A stretch of DNA of 64,000 bases from Phycisphaerales bacterium. GTDB lineage: Bacteria; Planctomycetota; Phycisphaerae; Phycisphaerales; SM1A02. The position numbers were made by a program, and so were the translations under genes. The stretch spans positions 27,738 to 91,737 of the forward strand of contig JAQWTL010000028.1 of assembly GCA_029242715.1 (NCBI GenBank), given 5' to 3'. Below the pieces are notes generated by a model that worked only from the letters and a program-made list of their open reading frames with translations, was not told the DNA's origin and ran no database searches. Shown one piece after another: positions 8,692 through 17,504 of this stretch. Each line of letters opens with the position of its first letter. Positions within the stretch are counted from its first letter, which is position 1.

Positions 8692-9744
8692 TCAGGAATG
8701 ACGTGTCAGGACACCATCTGAAAGATCCAACATCAAATCGCGGGCAGGACCATCAGGGAGAATTTCAAGCCTCGATTTGGCTCTTATGACAATGTCACAA
8801 GCTGCCTGCATTGTTGAATTCAGTGCTTTGGAGGCATCGAGAAGATCCTGTAAGCCGGAGCGATCGCGGGACTGGACGACCACATCAAACTTGGAACGAT
8901 CTTCCGCGTTCAATTCATTTCGCAGTCGTATCAACGGAAGTGTCATTTTCCCCAGATCAAGATCACGCCCAACCGACTTGCCGGTGACAGCTGTTTCACC
9001 GAACAAATCAAGGACATCATCAGTGATCTGGAATGCAATCCCCATATCCTGACCAAAGGCCTGCAGTGCATCACAGTGTTCTTTGGTACCACCTCCAAGA
9101 ACACCACCCATCTGGCAACAAGCCCCAATCAATGAGCCCGTCTTTCTGCCTACGACATCCAGATAGAGTGATTCACTGATTTCAATATCATTACGCCTCT
9201 GTAACTGGATGACCTCGCCTTCACAGAGAATATTGGTGACTTCTCCAAGTGCAAGATTGATCGATGGATCACCCAATGTCGAGCAGAGGTGGAATGCCTT
9301 GGAGATCAAGTAATCGCCAAGCATGACCGCTACTTCATTGCCATGCAATGAGTTGATCGTGGCTCCACCCCTCCGGACTTCTGATTCATCAAGAATGTCA
9401 TCATGAACAAGGGTTGCCATGTGGATCATCTCGACAACCGCTGCAATTGTTCTATGGCGATCATCCAGATCTTCCTTGGAAGAAGATCCTGATACAGCGA
9501 GAGCTGACAACAGCACCAGAGTTGGCCTGAGCATCTTGCCTCTATACCGCTCAATATGCATGCAGAGGTTGTTGACATCCTCATCATTACTGGCCAGATG
9601 CTTCTCAAACAACGTGGAAACAGCCTCGAGTTGGTCGGCCAACAGGTTCCCAAGGGGGCGATTCAGGATTGCAGATTCAATCAATGACACAGTCAGAGGG
9701 CTCTCGGTGATATCTACTTGATTCCTACAAGGTAGGCGACCCAA
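8692..9744 (-). CDS. Polyprenyl diphosphate synthase
   Basis: About 350 residues or slightly fewer. Both aspartate-rich motifs of trans-isoprenyl diphosphate synthases are visible: VHDDILDES (first DDxxD) and ITDDVLDLF (second DDxxD), with GKMLRPTLVLLSALA near the N-terminus and GRKTGSLIGACCQMG between. The enzyme condenses isopentenyl diphosphate onto an allylic primer. The family set is closest to long-chain IspB-type enzymes that make the quinone side chain, but chain length cannot be fixed by eye. The furthest-upstream start overlaps the methyltransferase by 31 bases; a start a few codons later is equally possible. Confidence 0.88.
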   Translation of the reverse strand: MGRLPCRNQVDITESPLTVSLIESAILNRPLGNLLADQLEAVSTLFEKHLASNDEDVNNLCMHIERYRGKMLRPTLVLLSALAVSGSSSKEDLDDRHRTIAAVVEMIHMATLVHDDILDESEVRRGGATINSLHGNEVAVMLGDYLISKAFHLCSTLGDPSINLALGEVTNILCEGEVIQLQRRNDIEISESLYLDVVGRKTGSLIGACCQMGGVLGGGTKEHCDALQAFGQDMGIAFQITDDVLDLFGETAVTGKSVGRDLDLGKMTLPLIRLRNELNAEDRSKFDVVVQSRDRSGLQDLLDASKALNSTMQAACDIVIRAKSRLEILPDGPARDLMLDLSDGVLTRHS

Positions 9745-10586
9745 CCTTCACAAGCCTCACCTTTTTCGGCCTCAGTCCACACACCATTGCCTTCATCCGT
9801 TTCTTCATCAGTGCCTTCCCAGTAGACAACAGCCCGGCGGAAGCCAGCTTCTACAAGGAGTTCCTGGATTTCGGGAAGTGTCCAGAGTCGCCACTCATAA
9901 GTAAAGGCATTCTTGATCTTGGTTCCATCCGGGAATTTGAAATGGATGTGGTTGATGACATCACCCGAAACCGGATCGTAGTGGTGTTGATCCCAAACAT
10001 ACGTGAATCCATCAAGATCACGATCCTCTTCCATTTCGAGAAAGGAATCACTGCCACCATAGGCATCCAGGATGAATAAACCATCATCCAGCAATTGATC
10101 TTTGACTGTCTTGAAGTAATTCAGAACCTGCTCACGTTTCTTGAACAGGAAGTAGCTGAAATTGAACGCAAGGACTGTTTCAACTGGTTTCGTCGGTGAG
10201 ACAAGTACATCACCTTCGATCAATTCGAGACGGCTGGATTGTTCTTCATTGAGATTCGCATCGATCCTGGCTCGACACCAATCCAGAACTTCCGGGCTCA
10301 AATCAATACCAACAGCGGTGTTGTCAGGCCGTTTCTTCACCCATTCCCTGGCAACTGCAGCGGTGCCACAGAAATCCTCCCGCATGGAAGAAGCGGTTCG
10401 ACCACGCTGGTCCTTCCAGATGCGATCAATGGTGTCAATCTCCCCCTCGGGATCCTGAACGGACAACTCATAAAGTTCATGGATGTCGCTGCCTTTGGCA
10501 GTCCTGGACGATCCACTCTTCTTACGCTTCTTGTTCTTTGTTGACGTAGGCATTGGATTGTTCAGTGTAGCGGTCTCAGCACTCAA
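9714..10586 (-). CDS. Class I SAM-dependent methyltransferase
   Basis: 290 residues from a TTG that overlaps the upstream stop as TTGA, or 279 from the ATG at 10553. A lysine-rich tail (KNKKRKKSG) precedes the methyltransferase domain. Motif I is unusual (MREDFCGTAAVAREW), motif II is AVGIDLSPEVLDW, and the post-I acidic loop is LIEGDVL. The substrate is unknown. The gene overlaps the Dabb lipoprotein gene upstream and the polyprenyl synthase downstream, so all three are probably co-transcribed. A quinone methylation role is tempting from the neighbour but unsupported by the motifs. Confidence 0.8.
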   Translation of the reverse strand: MSAETATLNNPMPTSTKNKKRKKSGSSRTAKGSDIHELYELSVQDPEGEIDTIDRIWKDQRGRTASSMREDFCGTAAVAREWVKKRPDNTAVGIDLSPEVLDWCRARIDANLNEEQSSRLELIEGDVLVSPTKPVETVLAFNFSYFLFKKREQVLNYFKTVKDQLLDDGLFILDAYGGSDSFLEMEEDRDLDGFTYVWDQHHYDPVSGDVINHIHFKFPDGTKIKNAFTYEWRLWTLPEIQELLVEAGFRRAVVYWEGTDEETDEGNGVWTEAEKGEACEGWVAYLVGIK

Positions 10587-10972
10587 GGCGTGTTGTCAAC
10601 AACGTCATAGATGCGAATCCACTCCCAACGGGGTTTCCATTTCTGAACAACAGCGACATGATCAGGATTGGTCAAGTAGGCCTTGTAGGCCTCATCGGAC
10701 TCGAATCCCACATAGAAGCCCACGTCATAGTCGCTTTCAACGTTTTTACGGCCGAAATCACCGTGTTTCCCGCAGTAATAGGACGACACACCAGGAATGG
10801 TGGCGAGATCACGGTCACAGTCAGCAACCAGCTCAGGTGCATCTCCAGAGTCTTCCAGTTTGAAGAAGACGACATGGTTGATCTTGGCAGGGCGTTTGGC
10901 CTGACCGCAACCAATCAAGAATCCAGCCAGGACAAGGATCATGATGGCGGGAATGAGCGGGGTCGTTTTCAT
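10583..10972 (-). CDS. Dabb-domain lipoprotein
   Basis: 129 residues. A lipoprotein signal peptide (MKTTPLIPAIMILVLAGFLIGC) has its lipobox cysteine at about residue 22. The rest is a single stress-responsive alpha/beta barrel (Dabb) domain, recognisable from KINHVVFFKL at its start, the YDVGFYVGFES strand and the HVAVVQKWKP helix. Dabb proteins are normally cytoplasmic dimers; an exported, lipid-anchored version is less common. The frame is open upstream but the signal peptide fixes the start at 10972. It is divergent from rsmJ with only 24 bases between the starts, so promoters must overlap coding sequence. Confidence 0.8.
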   Translation of the reverse strand: MKTTPLIPAIMILVLAGFLIGCGQAKRPAKINHVVFFKLEDSGDAPELVADCDRDLATIPGVSSYYCGKHGDFGRKNVESDYDVGFYVGFESDEAYKAYLTNPDHVAVVQKWKPRWEWIRIYDVVDNTP

Positions 10973-10996
10973 GGGTACGAGTATAGTCGGAGCACC

Positions 10997-11773
10997 ATGT
11001 CGTCCCCACAGGTCAAGGTGACAGTCCAGTGCCGTTGGAACAACCGGCAAGAGGAGGCGGACACACTTGCCCACAGGTTGAATTCAAGTTGTGTGGACGG
11101 TGACCGTGTTCCCCCCGGGGAGTATCGAATCATACTTTTTGAACACGGGGCAGAGCTTTGGGATGAACACTCCCGGAAACACGGGATGCCCATAGATTTT
11201 CACGGGATCGATCTGAGGACGGGAAATGGCAGCCTCTCCCACAAACAGCCAATTGCCAAGTCAATTGGCCGTTCAGCGCGAACCATAGTTGATGCGACAG
11301 CTGGCCTTGGTCATGACGCCTTCCTTCTGGCATGCCTTGGTTGGGATGTTCATGCCATCGAGCGACATCCAGTCATCGGTTTGTTGTTGGAAGAATCTCT
11401 TCGTGAGGCCAGATCGAACACGGATCTTTCAGCAAAGATGGGGGGACGCTTGAATGTCCATATTGGTGATGCATGTGAGTGGCTTCTGCAACCGGGAAAA
11501 GAAAAACCGGATGTGATTTATCTGGATCCCATGTTCGAACCACGTCGGAGATCGGCACTTCCTCGCAAACCCGCACAGGTACTTCGCAATATTGTTGGAA
11601 GAGATGATGACGTAATGAAACTCTTTGATATCGCAATGCAAACGGCTCAAAAAAGAGTTGTTGTAAAACGATCGGATGACGCTCAACCACTTTTTGAGAA
11701 TCCAAATCAAAGCCACCATGGAAAGATCGTTCGTTACGACGTCTATCTTTCAAAAGGAAAACAAGATGGATGA
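10997..11773 (+). CDS. rsmJ: 16S rRNA (guanine-1516-N2) methyltransferase, RsmJ family
   Basis: 258 residues. The RsmJ/DUF548 signature is present: TIVDATAGLGHDAFLLA (SAM-binding motif I), VHAIERHPVIGLLL (motif II) and VIYLDPMFEPRRRSAL (the catalytic NPPY-like DPMF motif with its basic run). The family methylates G1516 of small-subunit rRNA. The frame extends upstream to 10658, but that part is the complement of the Dabb gene, and the ATG at 10997 gives the usual RsmJ length. It overlaps the next gene by eight bases. Confidence 0.9.
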   Translation: MSSPQVKVTVQCRWNNRQEEADTLAHRLNSSCVDGDRVPPGEYRIILFEHGAELWDEHSRKHGMPIDFHGIDLRTGNGSLSHKQPIAKSIGRSARTIVDATAGLGHDAFLLACLGWDVHAIERHPVIGLLLEESLREARSNTDLSAKMGGRLNVHIGDACEWLLQPGKEKPDVIYLDPMFEPRRRSALPRKPAQVLRNIVGRDDDVMKLFDIAMQTAQKRVVVKRSDDAQPLFENPNQSHHGKIVRYDVYLSKGKQDG

Positions 11774-12377
11774 AGTGATGGTTTTGGATATTGAAACCAC
11801 GGGTCTTTCTCGCAGGAATGATCTTGTGACAACAGCATGCTGGTACTACCAGGGAACCTGGCACAGGTGGGTACGTGACATGGACACGACAGATGAATTC
11901 ACCAGGCATTGGTCAAGCTGCCTTGAACTCATCACCTTCAATGGCCGGAATTTCGATGAGAAGTTTGCCATCAAGGATCTAGGTGTAGAACAACACCCAC
12001 GCCACCGAGACCTCATGTTCGAGGGTTGGAAGAAAGGGTTTCGAGGAGGGCTCAAGAAGGTGGCTGAATCCTGTGGCCTGCCAAGGCCTCCGGAAATCAG
12101 TGGTATGGATGGGCGTTCGGCCATCACCCTGTGGCATCAGTGGCAGGCCGGGGATCCCGATGCTCTGGAGCTCCTGAGCCTCTACAACGCATGGGATGTC
12201 TGGTTGACCCTGGGTCTGTATCACTATTTCCTCCATGGAAAACCACTGGAGGCTGATCACCGGATTCCCTGGAAGCTGAATTCAGAGGCAGCAAGCCGAT
12301 TACTGTCGAATCAGGGTGGTGGGGCTGGAAGTACCATTGCCGGTGGGGTACAACTATCACCCCACGGAGGTTCATGA
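11766..12377 (+). CDS. Predicted RNase H-like 3'-5' exonuclease (YprB type)
   Basis: 203 residues. The three exonuclease motifs of the DnaQ/RNase H-like fold are visible: VLDIETTGL (ExoI, D and E), TFNGRNFDEKF (ExoII) and YNAWDVW (ExoIII). The spacing and the HRDLMFEGWK segment match the YprB / RNase_H_2 group rather than DnaQ proofreading subunits. It probably degrades or trims nucleic acid; no partner domain is present. The ATG at 11766 overlaps the rsmJ stop, and its own stop overlaps the next ATG (ATGA), indicating coupled translation. Confidence 0.85.
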   Translation: MDEVMVLDIETTGLSRRNDLVTTACWYYQGTWHRWVRDMDTTDEFTRHWSSCLELITFNGRNFDEKFAIKDLGVEQHPRHRDLMFEGWKKGFRGGLKKVAESCGLPRPPEISGMDGRSAITLWHQWQAGDPDALELLSLYNAWDVWLTLGLYHYFLHGKPLEADHRIPWKLNSEAASRLLSNQGGGAGSTIAGGVQLSPHGGS

Positions 12378-12565
12378 TGGAATCACCCGAAAATACAGTC
12401 GAACAACCACAAGGTATGGATAAGTGTGAACGAAGGTCTTGGGCGATCCTCTTGGTCGTCTTTGCACTGTTCATGATTGGACTTGTCATGGTGTCGTTCT
12501 GGGGTGGTCCATTCGAAGCCAACAGTTACTGGCTCGAGAAAGAACCGCCCACATACCCGAACTGA
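12374..12565 (+). CDS. Small single-pass membrane protein, unknown
   Basis: 63 residues: a polar N-terminus of about 20 residues, one hydrophobic helix (AILLVVFALFMIGLVMVSFWGG) and a short polar tail ending PPTYPN. I do not recognise a family. The ATG overlaps the exonuclease stop, which supports it being real and co-translated. Confidence 0.65.
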   Translation: MMESPENTVEQPQGMDKCERRSWAILLVVFALFMIGLVMVSFWGGPFEANSYWLEKEPPTYPN

Positions 12566-12616
12566 TTGTTTTCCCCTCCCGGGGTTCTTTCTTTAATCCA
12601 GTTGAGTCCACTTCTG

Positions 12617-12859
12617 ATGCCCAAACAACCATCTACAGGTTCCTCAAACTGGTTCCGTGCCTCCATGATTCTGGTGGTTCCCATCGTGATCCTGGCCATA
12701 CTCGGGGGCACTGTGGGCGAAGAGGGAATCCTGGACGACATCTTTCTTTGGCTCACCTTTGCCCTATTAGCGGTCATGGCGATATGCCTTGTGGCTGGCT
12801 GGGCAACCCGCGGGGAACGTTCTCTTGCCGAGAAACCCGATGAGGACGGTGTTCTTTGA
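12617..12859 (+). CDS. Small two-helix membrane protein, unknown
   Basis: 80 residues from the ATG at 12617; the frame is open from a TTG at 12566 but that part looks non-coding. Two hydrophobic helices (ASMILVVPIVILAILGG and IFLWLTFALLAVMAICLVAGW) flank an acidic loop (EEGILDD), with a charged C-terminal tail. No family recognised. It ends about 60 bases before the tRNA. Confidence 0.6.
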   Translation: MPKQPSTGSSNWFRASMILVVPIVILAILGGTVGEEGILDDIFLWLTFALLAVMAICLVAGWATRGERSLAEKPDEDGVL

Positions 12860-12920
12860 AATTGACAGGTCCAGGGGATACCCGGATCCGCCAAGGTGAC
12901 GTAGAATTCCAGACTACTCA

Positions 12921-12993
12921 GGGGCTGTAGCTCAGTTGGGAGAGCGCCTGCTTTGCAAGCAGGAAGTCGTCGGTTCGAGCCCGTCCAGCTCCA
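12921..12993 (+). tRNA. tRNA-Ala (anticodon UGC)
   Basis: A full cloverleaf can be drawn. The acceptor stem GGGGCTG/CAGCTCC includes the G3-U70 pair that identifies alanine tRNA, the D arm is GCTC..GAGC, the anticodon stem-loop is CCTGC-TTTGCAA-GCAGG with anticodon TGC, and the T arm has TTCGAGC with one T-T mismatch in its stem. The discriminator is A and CCA is not encoded. A TAGAAT -10-like box sits at 12902-12907, at the right distance for a start just before the tRNA. Confidence 0.97.
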
Positions 12994-13000
12994 TTGCCAC

Positions 13001-14302
13001 TCAATAAGGTGTGGCGGCCACCAGATCGACACGCTGCGGGGCAATGACCTGCACCTGCCAGCGGCTGTCGAAGTTCACGGGGCCCACGACACCAATCCAT
13101 TGGCCAATCATCGCTGGCAGATCAAGCGATACCTCTGGGTCGATGTAGGCAAGTGTGCGACCACTCAATGGATCCTCGACACGGTACATCACTGGTCGTC
13201 CATCATTTCCAGTAAAGATGCTCGAGACATTGAGACGACCGATGACCACGTAATCGGTTGGTGCGTCAATCGCCTGTTGTACGACACGAACATCACGTGA
13301 AGCCATGTCCATGACAGACTCCAACTTGTTGATGGAACGTTGTTGATCAAGCAGGCAAGTTGCCAATTCAAGTTGACGCATCCTGATAGAGGCCATCTGG
13401 GCTGCTTCTGGATCAGTGTTCACATCTTCTTCAGCAATGATGGCATACGCATCCCATAGCCTTGAGATGAGATCATCAGACATGTCTGTTGGTGGGACCG
13501 AAGAATAGAGTTGTTCAAGACCGATGAAATAATCGTTCTGCTTTTCCTGTACAGGACGGGCATTGATGACTATTTCTTCACCAGGTTCTTCCTCGATGAT
13601 CACGACCTTGTCGACAACTCCATGCCTGTTCTGGTTCTTGAGGTAACGGGCGAGGTAGGAGGGACGGCCGTCAGGTGCTGTAGTTACCGTAATTTCAGTA
13701 TGGACTGGAGTGGTATCTACTTCCTCAGTCACAACAACTTTCCTGGACACACCACGGTTTACTGCTGACCAAGCCTCTGCTTCTGCGGAGGTTGCTTTTC
13801 GCAGGTTCGCCATATTGATCCAACCCTCAGCCTGCCTGGGCAACCTGATCTTGTAGAAGTGGTAGGACTTCCCATCAAGGATCTCGGTAGTGGAATCCAC
13901 AATGTCCACCTTGCTGTCCATGGGCAGCATGCAGACAGGTCTCCAGGCTTTGGTGGGCTCTGGATTCATGAGGTCCGGGGCGAAGACCGGCATCGTGTCC
14001 AGGGTTGTACCAGTCTGTTCATTCACGACTTCAAATCGCCCTGGTTCATCAGAGGCGAGTCTCAACCAGCCCCATGATCCCGAGAACAACGGGCCATCTG
14101 CTGGAACCCGTCCCCAATTGGCCATTTCTTCCTTTACATGGATCAATGACTGGGGCGGTGCTTCCAGGAATGCGTAGTAATTCCGGTCACCACCACATCG
14201 AATAACCGCGTTTTCGGCATTGACGACATAGAGTTGATCCACCGGGGGCATGGTGGGCTGTTGGGCAAAAAGACAAGTGATGAGCAGGCCGAGCATAGGC
14301 AT
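13001..14302 (-). CDS. Secreted protein with SH3-like repeats, unknown function
   Basis: 433 residues. A short signal peptide (MPMLGLLITCLFAQQ) is followed by two SH3-like stretches: residues about 24-75 (YVVNAENAVIRCG...) and about 115-165, ending YKIRLPRQAEGWINMANL. This pattern is typical of bacterial SH3 domains that touch cell-wall or periplasmic partners. The middle is acidic and low complexity (VVTEEVDTTPVHTEI), and the C-terminal third resembles a small OB-like fold (YVVIGRLNVSSIF...WQVQVI). The ATG has an AAGGAGGG site. It converges on the tRNA gene with only seven bases between. No specific function is recognised. Confidence 0.75.
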   Translation of the reverse strand: MPMLGLLITCLFAQQPTMPPVDQLYVVNAENAVIRCGGDRNYYAFLEAPPQSLIHVKEEMANWGRVPADGPLFSGSWGWLRLASDEPGRFEVVNEQTGTTLDTMPVFAPDLMNPEPTKAWRPVCMLPMDSKVDIVDSTTEILDGKSYHFYKIRLPRQAEGWINMANLRKATSAEAEAWSAVNRGVSRKVVVTEEVDTTPVHTEITVTTAPDGRPSYLARYLKNQNRHGVVDKVVIIEEEPGEEIVINARPVQEKQNDYFIGLEQLYSSVPPTDMSDDLISRLWDAYAIIAEEDVNTDPEAAQMASIRMRQLELATCLLDQQRSINKLESVMDMASRDVRVVQQAIDAPTDYVVIGRLNVSSIFTGNDGRPVMYRVEDPLSGRTLAYIDPEVSLDLPAMIGQWIGVVGPVNFDSRWQVQVIAPQRVDLVAATPY

Positions 14303-14481
14303 GGTTGGTCCCTCCTTGGACGACTATACGCGCGAGGCTACCGTTGGATCTGACGGGGGGCAACCGGTGGACAATATCCCCCGATCATGAAGGCAGGTTA
14401 GGGGGTTTAAACGGCTCGATCCGGTGAGGATGACCCCCTCCAAAGGCCAATCAGCCACAGCGCGGTACGATCCCCGTATCC

Positions 14482-16266
14482 ATGCGATGGCCGTTGACCA
14501 TCTTGCTGCCCCTTTTCCTCTTGGCCTCCTGTTCCTCCCCACTGGATGGACCGGATCACGGTCCATATCTGGACAAAGGCCTGACCAGGATCATCGAGCA
14601 GGAACTCCAACAGGTGGAGGAACTTGAACGGAATGCCACTGCCAGCAAACCCAGCCAGGTTGAGGAGATCCTGTCTCACCGACGTGATGAACTGGATGCA
14701 CTCAGTCCAGTACCTCCTGGTGCTGACATGCATGCCAGGTTGGGTATGGATCTTCAGGGGCAGGAATCAGAACGGATGGTCATCGATATCGATCGAGCTG
14801 TCCAAGCGGCTGTCCTGAACAATCTTGATTTGCAGGATGCACGTCTTTCCCCAGCCATCCAGCGTGAAGAACTCATCCAGGCTGCCGCCGTCTTCGACAT
14901 CGTCCTGGGTGCGGGTATCTCCTTTGGACGTTCACGAACACCCATCACTGTGGTTGACCAGGTAACCGGTGACGACAGGCAGGCTTTGAATGTCGGCCTT
15001 TCACGCATCGAGCAGTTTCAATATGAAGTCGAGTTGACTAAACAACTCACTACAGGTGGAACAGTCACACTTTCCACCAACCTCGATCGTCAACTACAGA
15101 AGAATCAGGACAACCTGAAGTTTTCCCCGAATCCAGGGGTCAACCCAAACTTATCTTTGCAACTTGACCAACCTATTCTTCGTGGGTTCGGAGAAGACGT
15201 CAATCTTGCGAATGTCTACATCGCTCAGAAACTCGAACAATCTGCGATGGAGGGGTTACGCGCGCAATTGATTACCACTGTTACGGAAACAGAAGTTGCC
15301 TACTGGAATCTGGCAATTGCCTGGCGAAACCTGGCTATTCAGGAATGGTTGATCGAGGCGGCAGAGGAACTTCTGGACATCATCGATCGGCGCCGTGCCT
15401 ATGACGCCAATATCTCTGACTGGGCACAGGCGGTTGCCACGGTAGAACAACGGCGAGCCGCCATCATCGGTCTGCAGCAAACAGTGAAAGAGGCATCTGA
15501 TCAACTCAAGCTGCTCATGAATGATCCAGCGATTCCACTTTCCGGCGAAGAGGTGTTGGAACCCGTTGACGAAATGGTCCACACACCCATCGAGTTGGAA
15601 TTACGCGAATCCCTGCTGGTTGCGATTGCCAGTCGACCTGATGTTCGCCAATCGCTCTATGAGATCGATATCGCCGAGATCAACGAAGTTGTTGCTGACA
15701 ACGGCCGGTTGCCGGAGCTGGATCTGCAAGCAAGCGTCAACACCCAAGGCCTGGGTGACACATACAACGATGGGTACAGCGAATCCTTTACAGGTGATTT
15801 CATTTCATACGTCGTAGGTCTTGTCTTCGAATACCCATTGGGTAATCGAGCACCTGAAGCCGCTTACAGGCAGACAAGACTGGAACGCAGTGCTGCGATG
15901 GTCAGTTACCGCCAGACACTCCTGCAGGTGATTCTGGATGTGAAAACCGCCATGCGACAGGTCCTTGATAACGCTCGATTGATTCCCGCAACCCGTGCCG
16001 CAAGGGTTGCAACAGCTGAGTCACTTCGCGCTCTTGAAATCGAGCGACAGACACTTGCCAGCCTGACACCCACATTCCTCAATCTCATTTTCTCGACCCA
16101 AGCCCAGTTGGCGACGGCTCGCAGTGATGAGTTTTCAGCCATTGTTGACTTCAATATCGCCGTATCACGCATGTACCAGTCCATGGGAACAACATTGGAC
16201 GTCAACCAGATTGGTATTCAGGTACTTGATGAGGACGGTGATTTTGATGCAAAAGACCTCTATTGA
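14482..16266 (+). CDS. TolC-family outer membrane efflux lipoprotein
   Basis: 594 residues. A lipoprotein signal ends in the lipobox LLASC, followed by the long helical barrel of the outer membrane factor family. Typical stretches are VQAAVLNNLDLQDARL, VNPNLSLQLDQPILRGFG and the mirrored second half with VVGLVFEYPLGNRAPEAAY. These proteins form trimeric outer-membrane channels for type I secretion or RND/MFP efflux. No pump or adaptor gene is adjacent, so the partner is elsewhere. The stop is four bases before the proposed tsaC ATG, so the two may be co-transcribed. Confidence 0.9.
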   Translation: MRWPLTILLPLFLLASCSSPLDGPDHGPYLDKGLTRIIEQELQQVEELERNATASKPSQVEEILSHRRDELDALSPVPPGADMHARLGMDLQGQESERMVIDIDRAVQAAVLNNLDLQDARLSPAIQREELIQAAAVFDIVLGAGISFGRSRTPITVVDQVTGDDRQALNVGLSRIEQFQYEVELTKQLTTGGTVTLSTNLDRQLQKNQDNLKFSPNPGVNPNLSLQLDQPILRGFGEDVNLANVYIAQKLEQSAMEGLRAQLITTVTETEVAYWNLAIAWRNLAIQEWLIEAAEELLDIIDRRRAYDANISDWAQAVATVEQRRAAIIGLQQTVKEASDQLKLLMNDPAIPLSGEEVLEPVDEMVHTPIELELRESLLVAIASRPDVRQSLYEIDIAEINEVVADNGRLPELDLQASVNTQGLGDTYNDGYSESFTGDFISYVVGLVFEYPLGNRAPEAAYRQTRLERSAAMVSYRQTLLQVILDVKTAMRQVLDNARLIPATRAARVATAESLRALEIERQTLASLTPTFLNLIFSTQAQLATARSDEFSAIVDFNIAVSRMYQSMGTTLDVNQIGIQVLDEDGDFDAKDLY

Positions 16267-16270
16267 AACA

Positions 16271-17272
16271 ATGACAGGTCCAAGAATACTTCCAGCAGAT
16301 GATGCTTCTATTGCAGAAGCTGCTTCCAAATTATCAAAGGGTGGGGTGGTCGCCTTTCCAACCGAGACCGTCTATGGACTTGGTGGTTCCAGCATGGATC
16401 CTGAGGCACTCGACTCCATCTACCGTCTCAAGGGAAGACGACAGGACAATCCGCTAATCGCCCATGTCCTCGATATCGAATCCGCGTGTTCAATCACGAC
16501 AGGATGGGATGATCGGTGCACATTGCTTGCCGAGGCATGGTGGCCTGGACCACTCACACTCGTTCTGGGTCGTGCATCGGATGTTCCTGATCAAGCATCA
16601 GGAGGTCGCCCGACATTGGCTGTCAGAAGTCCGGAGCACCCGGTCGCTCGTGCACTTCTCAAGGCATTTGGTGGCCCGGTTTCAGCACCGTCCGCGAACC
16701 GCTCTGGTGCCGTTTCGCCAACATGTGCTCAGCATGTCATCGATGACTTTTCAGGTAATCCGGATGCAGACGGCTTGATTGTCCTGGACGGCAACCGAAG
16801 CCGTGTCGGGATCGAATCCACGGTGCTGGACATGACTCTGGATCCACCCAGAATTCTGCGGCCAGGTGTCTTGACTGCAGAGGTTCTCCAACCTTTGATC
16901 GGGCAGATTGAAACAACGACCATCCGTGAGCAGGACGCCTCTCCAGGAACAACAGACAAGCACTATTCACCACAGACACCATGCATGCTTGTGGAAGAAC
17001 CAGAGCTCGTTGAGCATCTGTCAGGAAACAATCAGAGATGTGTTGTTATCACATCAATTTCTGGTCGCAGTTCACTGGTCCAACCCCCACACGAATTGAT
17101 TGTGATGCCAATTGATCCAGTGGGATATGCGGTGGAGCTCTATGAAGCGCTTCGCCGTGCAGATGCTGAACGGGCAGATCTGATCCTGATTGAAATTGCC
17201 GGCGAAAACGATCCAAACTGGCTGGCTGTTCGTGATCGTCTGATGAGAGCCGCATCCGACCGTATCAGTTGA
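16271..17272 (+). CDS. tsaC: L-threonylcarbamoyladenylate synthase, Sua5 type
   Basis: 333 residues, the long Sua5 form with a C-terminal extension rather than the short TsaC form. The YrdC domain shows VVAFPTETVYGLGG, the basic IYRLKGRRQDNPLIAHV segment and VSAPSANRSGAVSPT; the linker contains SPGTTDKHYSPQTP, typical of Sua5. The enzyme makes threonylcarbamoyl-AMP from threonine, bicarbonate and ATP for the t6A37 modification of ANN-decoding tRNAs. The ATG at 16247 inside the tolC end is an alternative start; I chose 16271 to avoid overlap. A small hairpin follows the stop. Confidence 0.92.
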   Translation: MTGPRILPADDASIAEAASKLSKGGVVAFPTETVYGLGGSSMDPEALDSIYRLKGRRQDNPLIAHVLDIESACSITTGWDDRCTLLAEAWWPGPLTLVLGRASDVPDQASGGRPTLAVRSPEHPVARALLKAFGGPVSAPSANRSGAVSPTCAQHVIDDFSGNPDADGLIVLDGNRSRVGIESTVLDMTLDPPRILRPGVLTAEVLQPLIGQIETTTIREQDASPGTTDKHYSPQTPCMLVEEPELVEHLSGNNQRCVVITSISGRSSLVQPPHELIVMPIDPVGYAVELYEALRRADAERADLILIEIAGENDPNWLAVRDRLMRAASDRIS

Positions 17273-17276
17273 GCTC

Positions 17277-17299
17277 CAGACCTGATGAGGTCTGATTTC
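17277..17299 (+). terminator. Possible terminator after tsaC
   Basis: Perfect 7-bp hairpin CAGACCT-GATG-AGGTCTG starting five bases after the tsaC stop, followed by ATTTC rather than a full T tract. It is weak as an intrinsic terminator. Confidence 0.45.
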
Positions 17300-17352
17300 A
17301 AGTTATCTCAAGATTTCATGTGAGATGCGCGCAGAAGCGTGTTGCTCAGGTC

Positions 17353-17424
17353 TTCTTTGAACACGGGCTGCCAGGAAACTCCTGTGGATTCTTTCCGCGT
17401 TCAAAGGGACTTCCTGGCGGTCTG
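17353..17424 (+). promoter_or_regulatory. Structured 5' leader with two interleaved inverted repeats
   Basis: Two perfect 8-base pairings interleave. CTTTGAAC (17355-17362) pairs with GTTCAAAG (17399-17406), and GCCAGGAA (17370-17377) pairs with TTCCTGGC (17411-17418). The second stem extends to 14 pairs with three G-U wobbles (17364-17377 with 17411-17424). The order A-B-A'-B' is a pseudoknot topology. The linking loops (1 and 2 bases) look too short for both full stems at once, so the folds may be mutually exclusive alternatives. The element ends 13 bases before an AAGGAG ribosome site (17438-17443) and the ATG at 17450. Confidence 0.5.
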
Positions 17425-17504
17425 CGTTTTGGAACCAAAGGAGCCCCATATGAAGTTCGCGCAGAGCAATCGCAAGTTCAACATGTCTCACCCTAGCTAC
17501 ACTC

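Noticed and set aside
17355..17424. Integron attC recombination site
   Set aside because: The arms do not carry the RYYYAAC / GTTRRRY core sites in the required order and no integrase is present.
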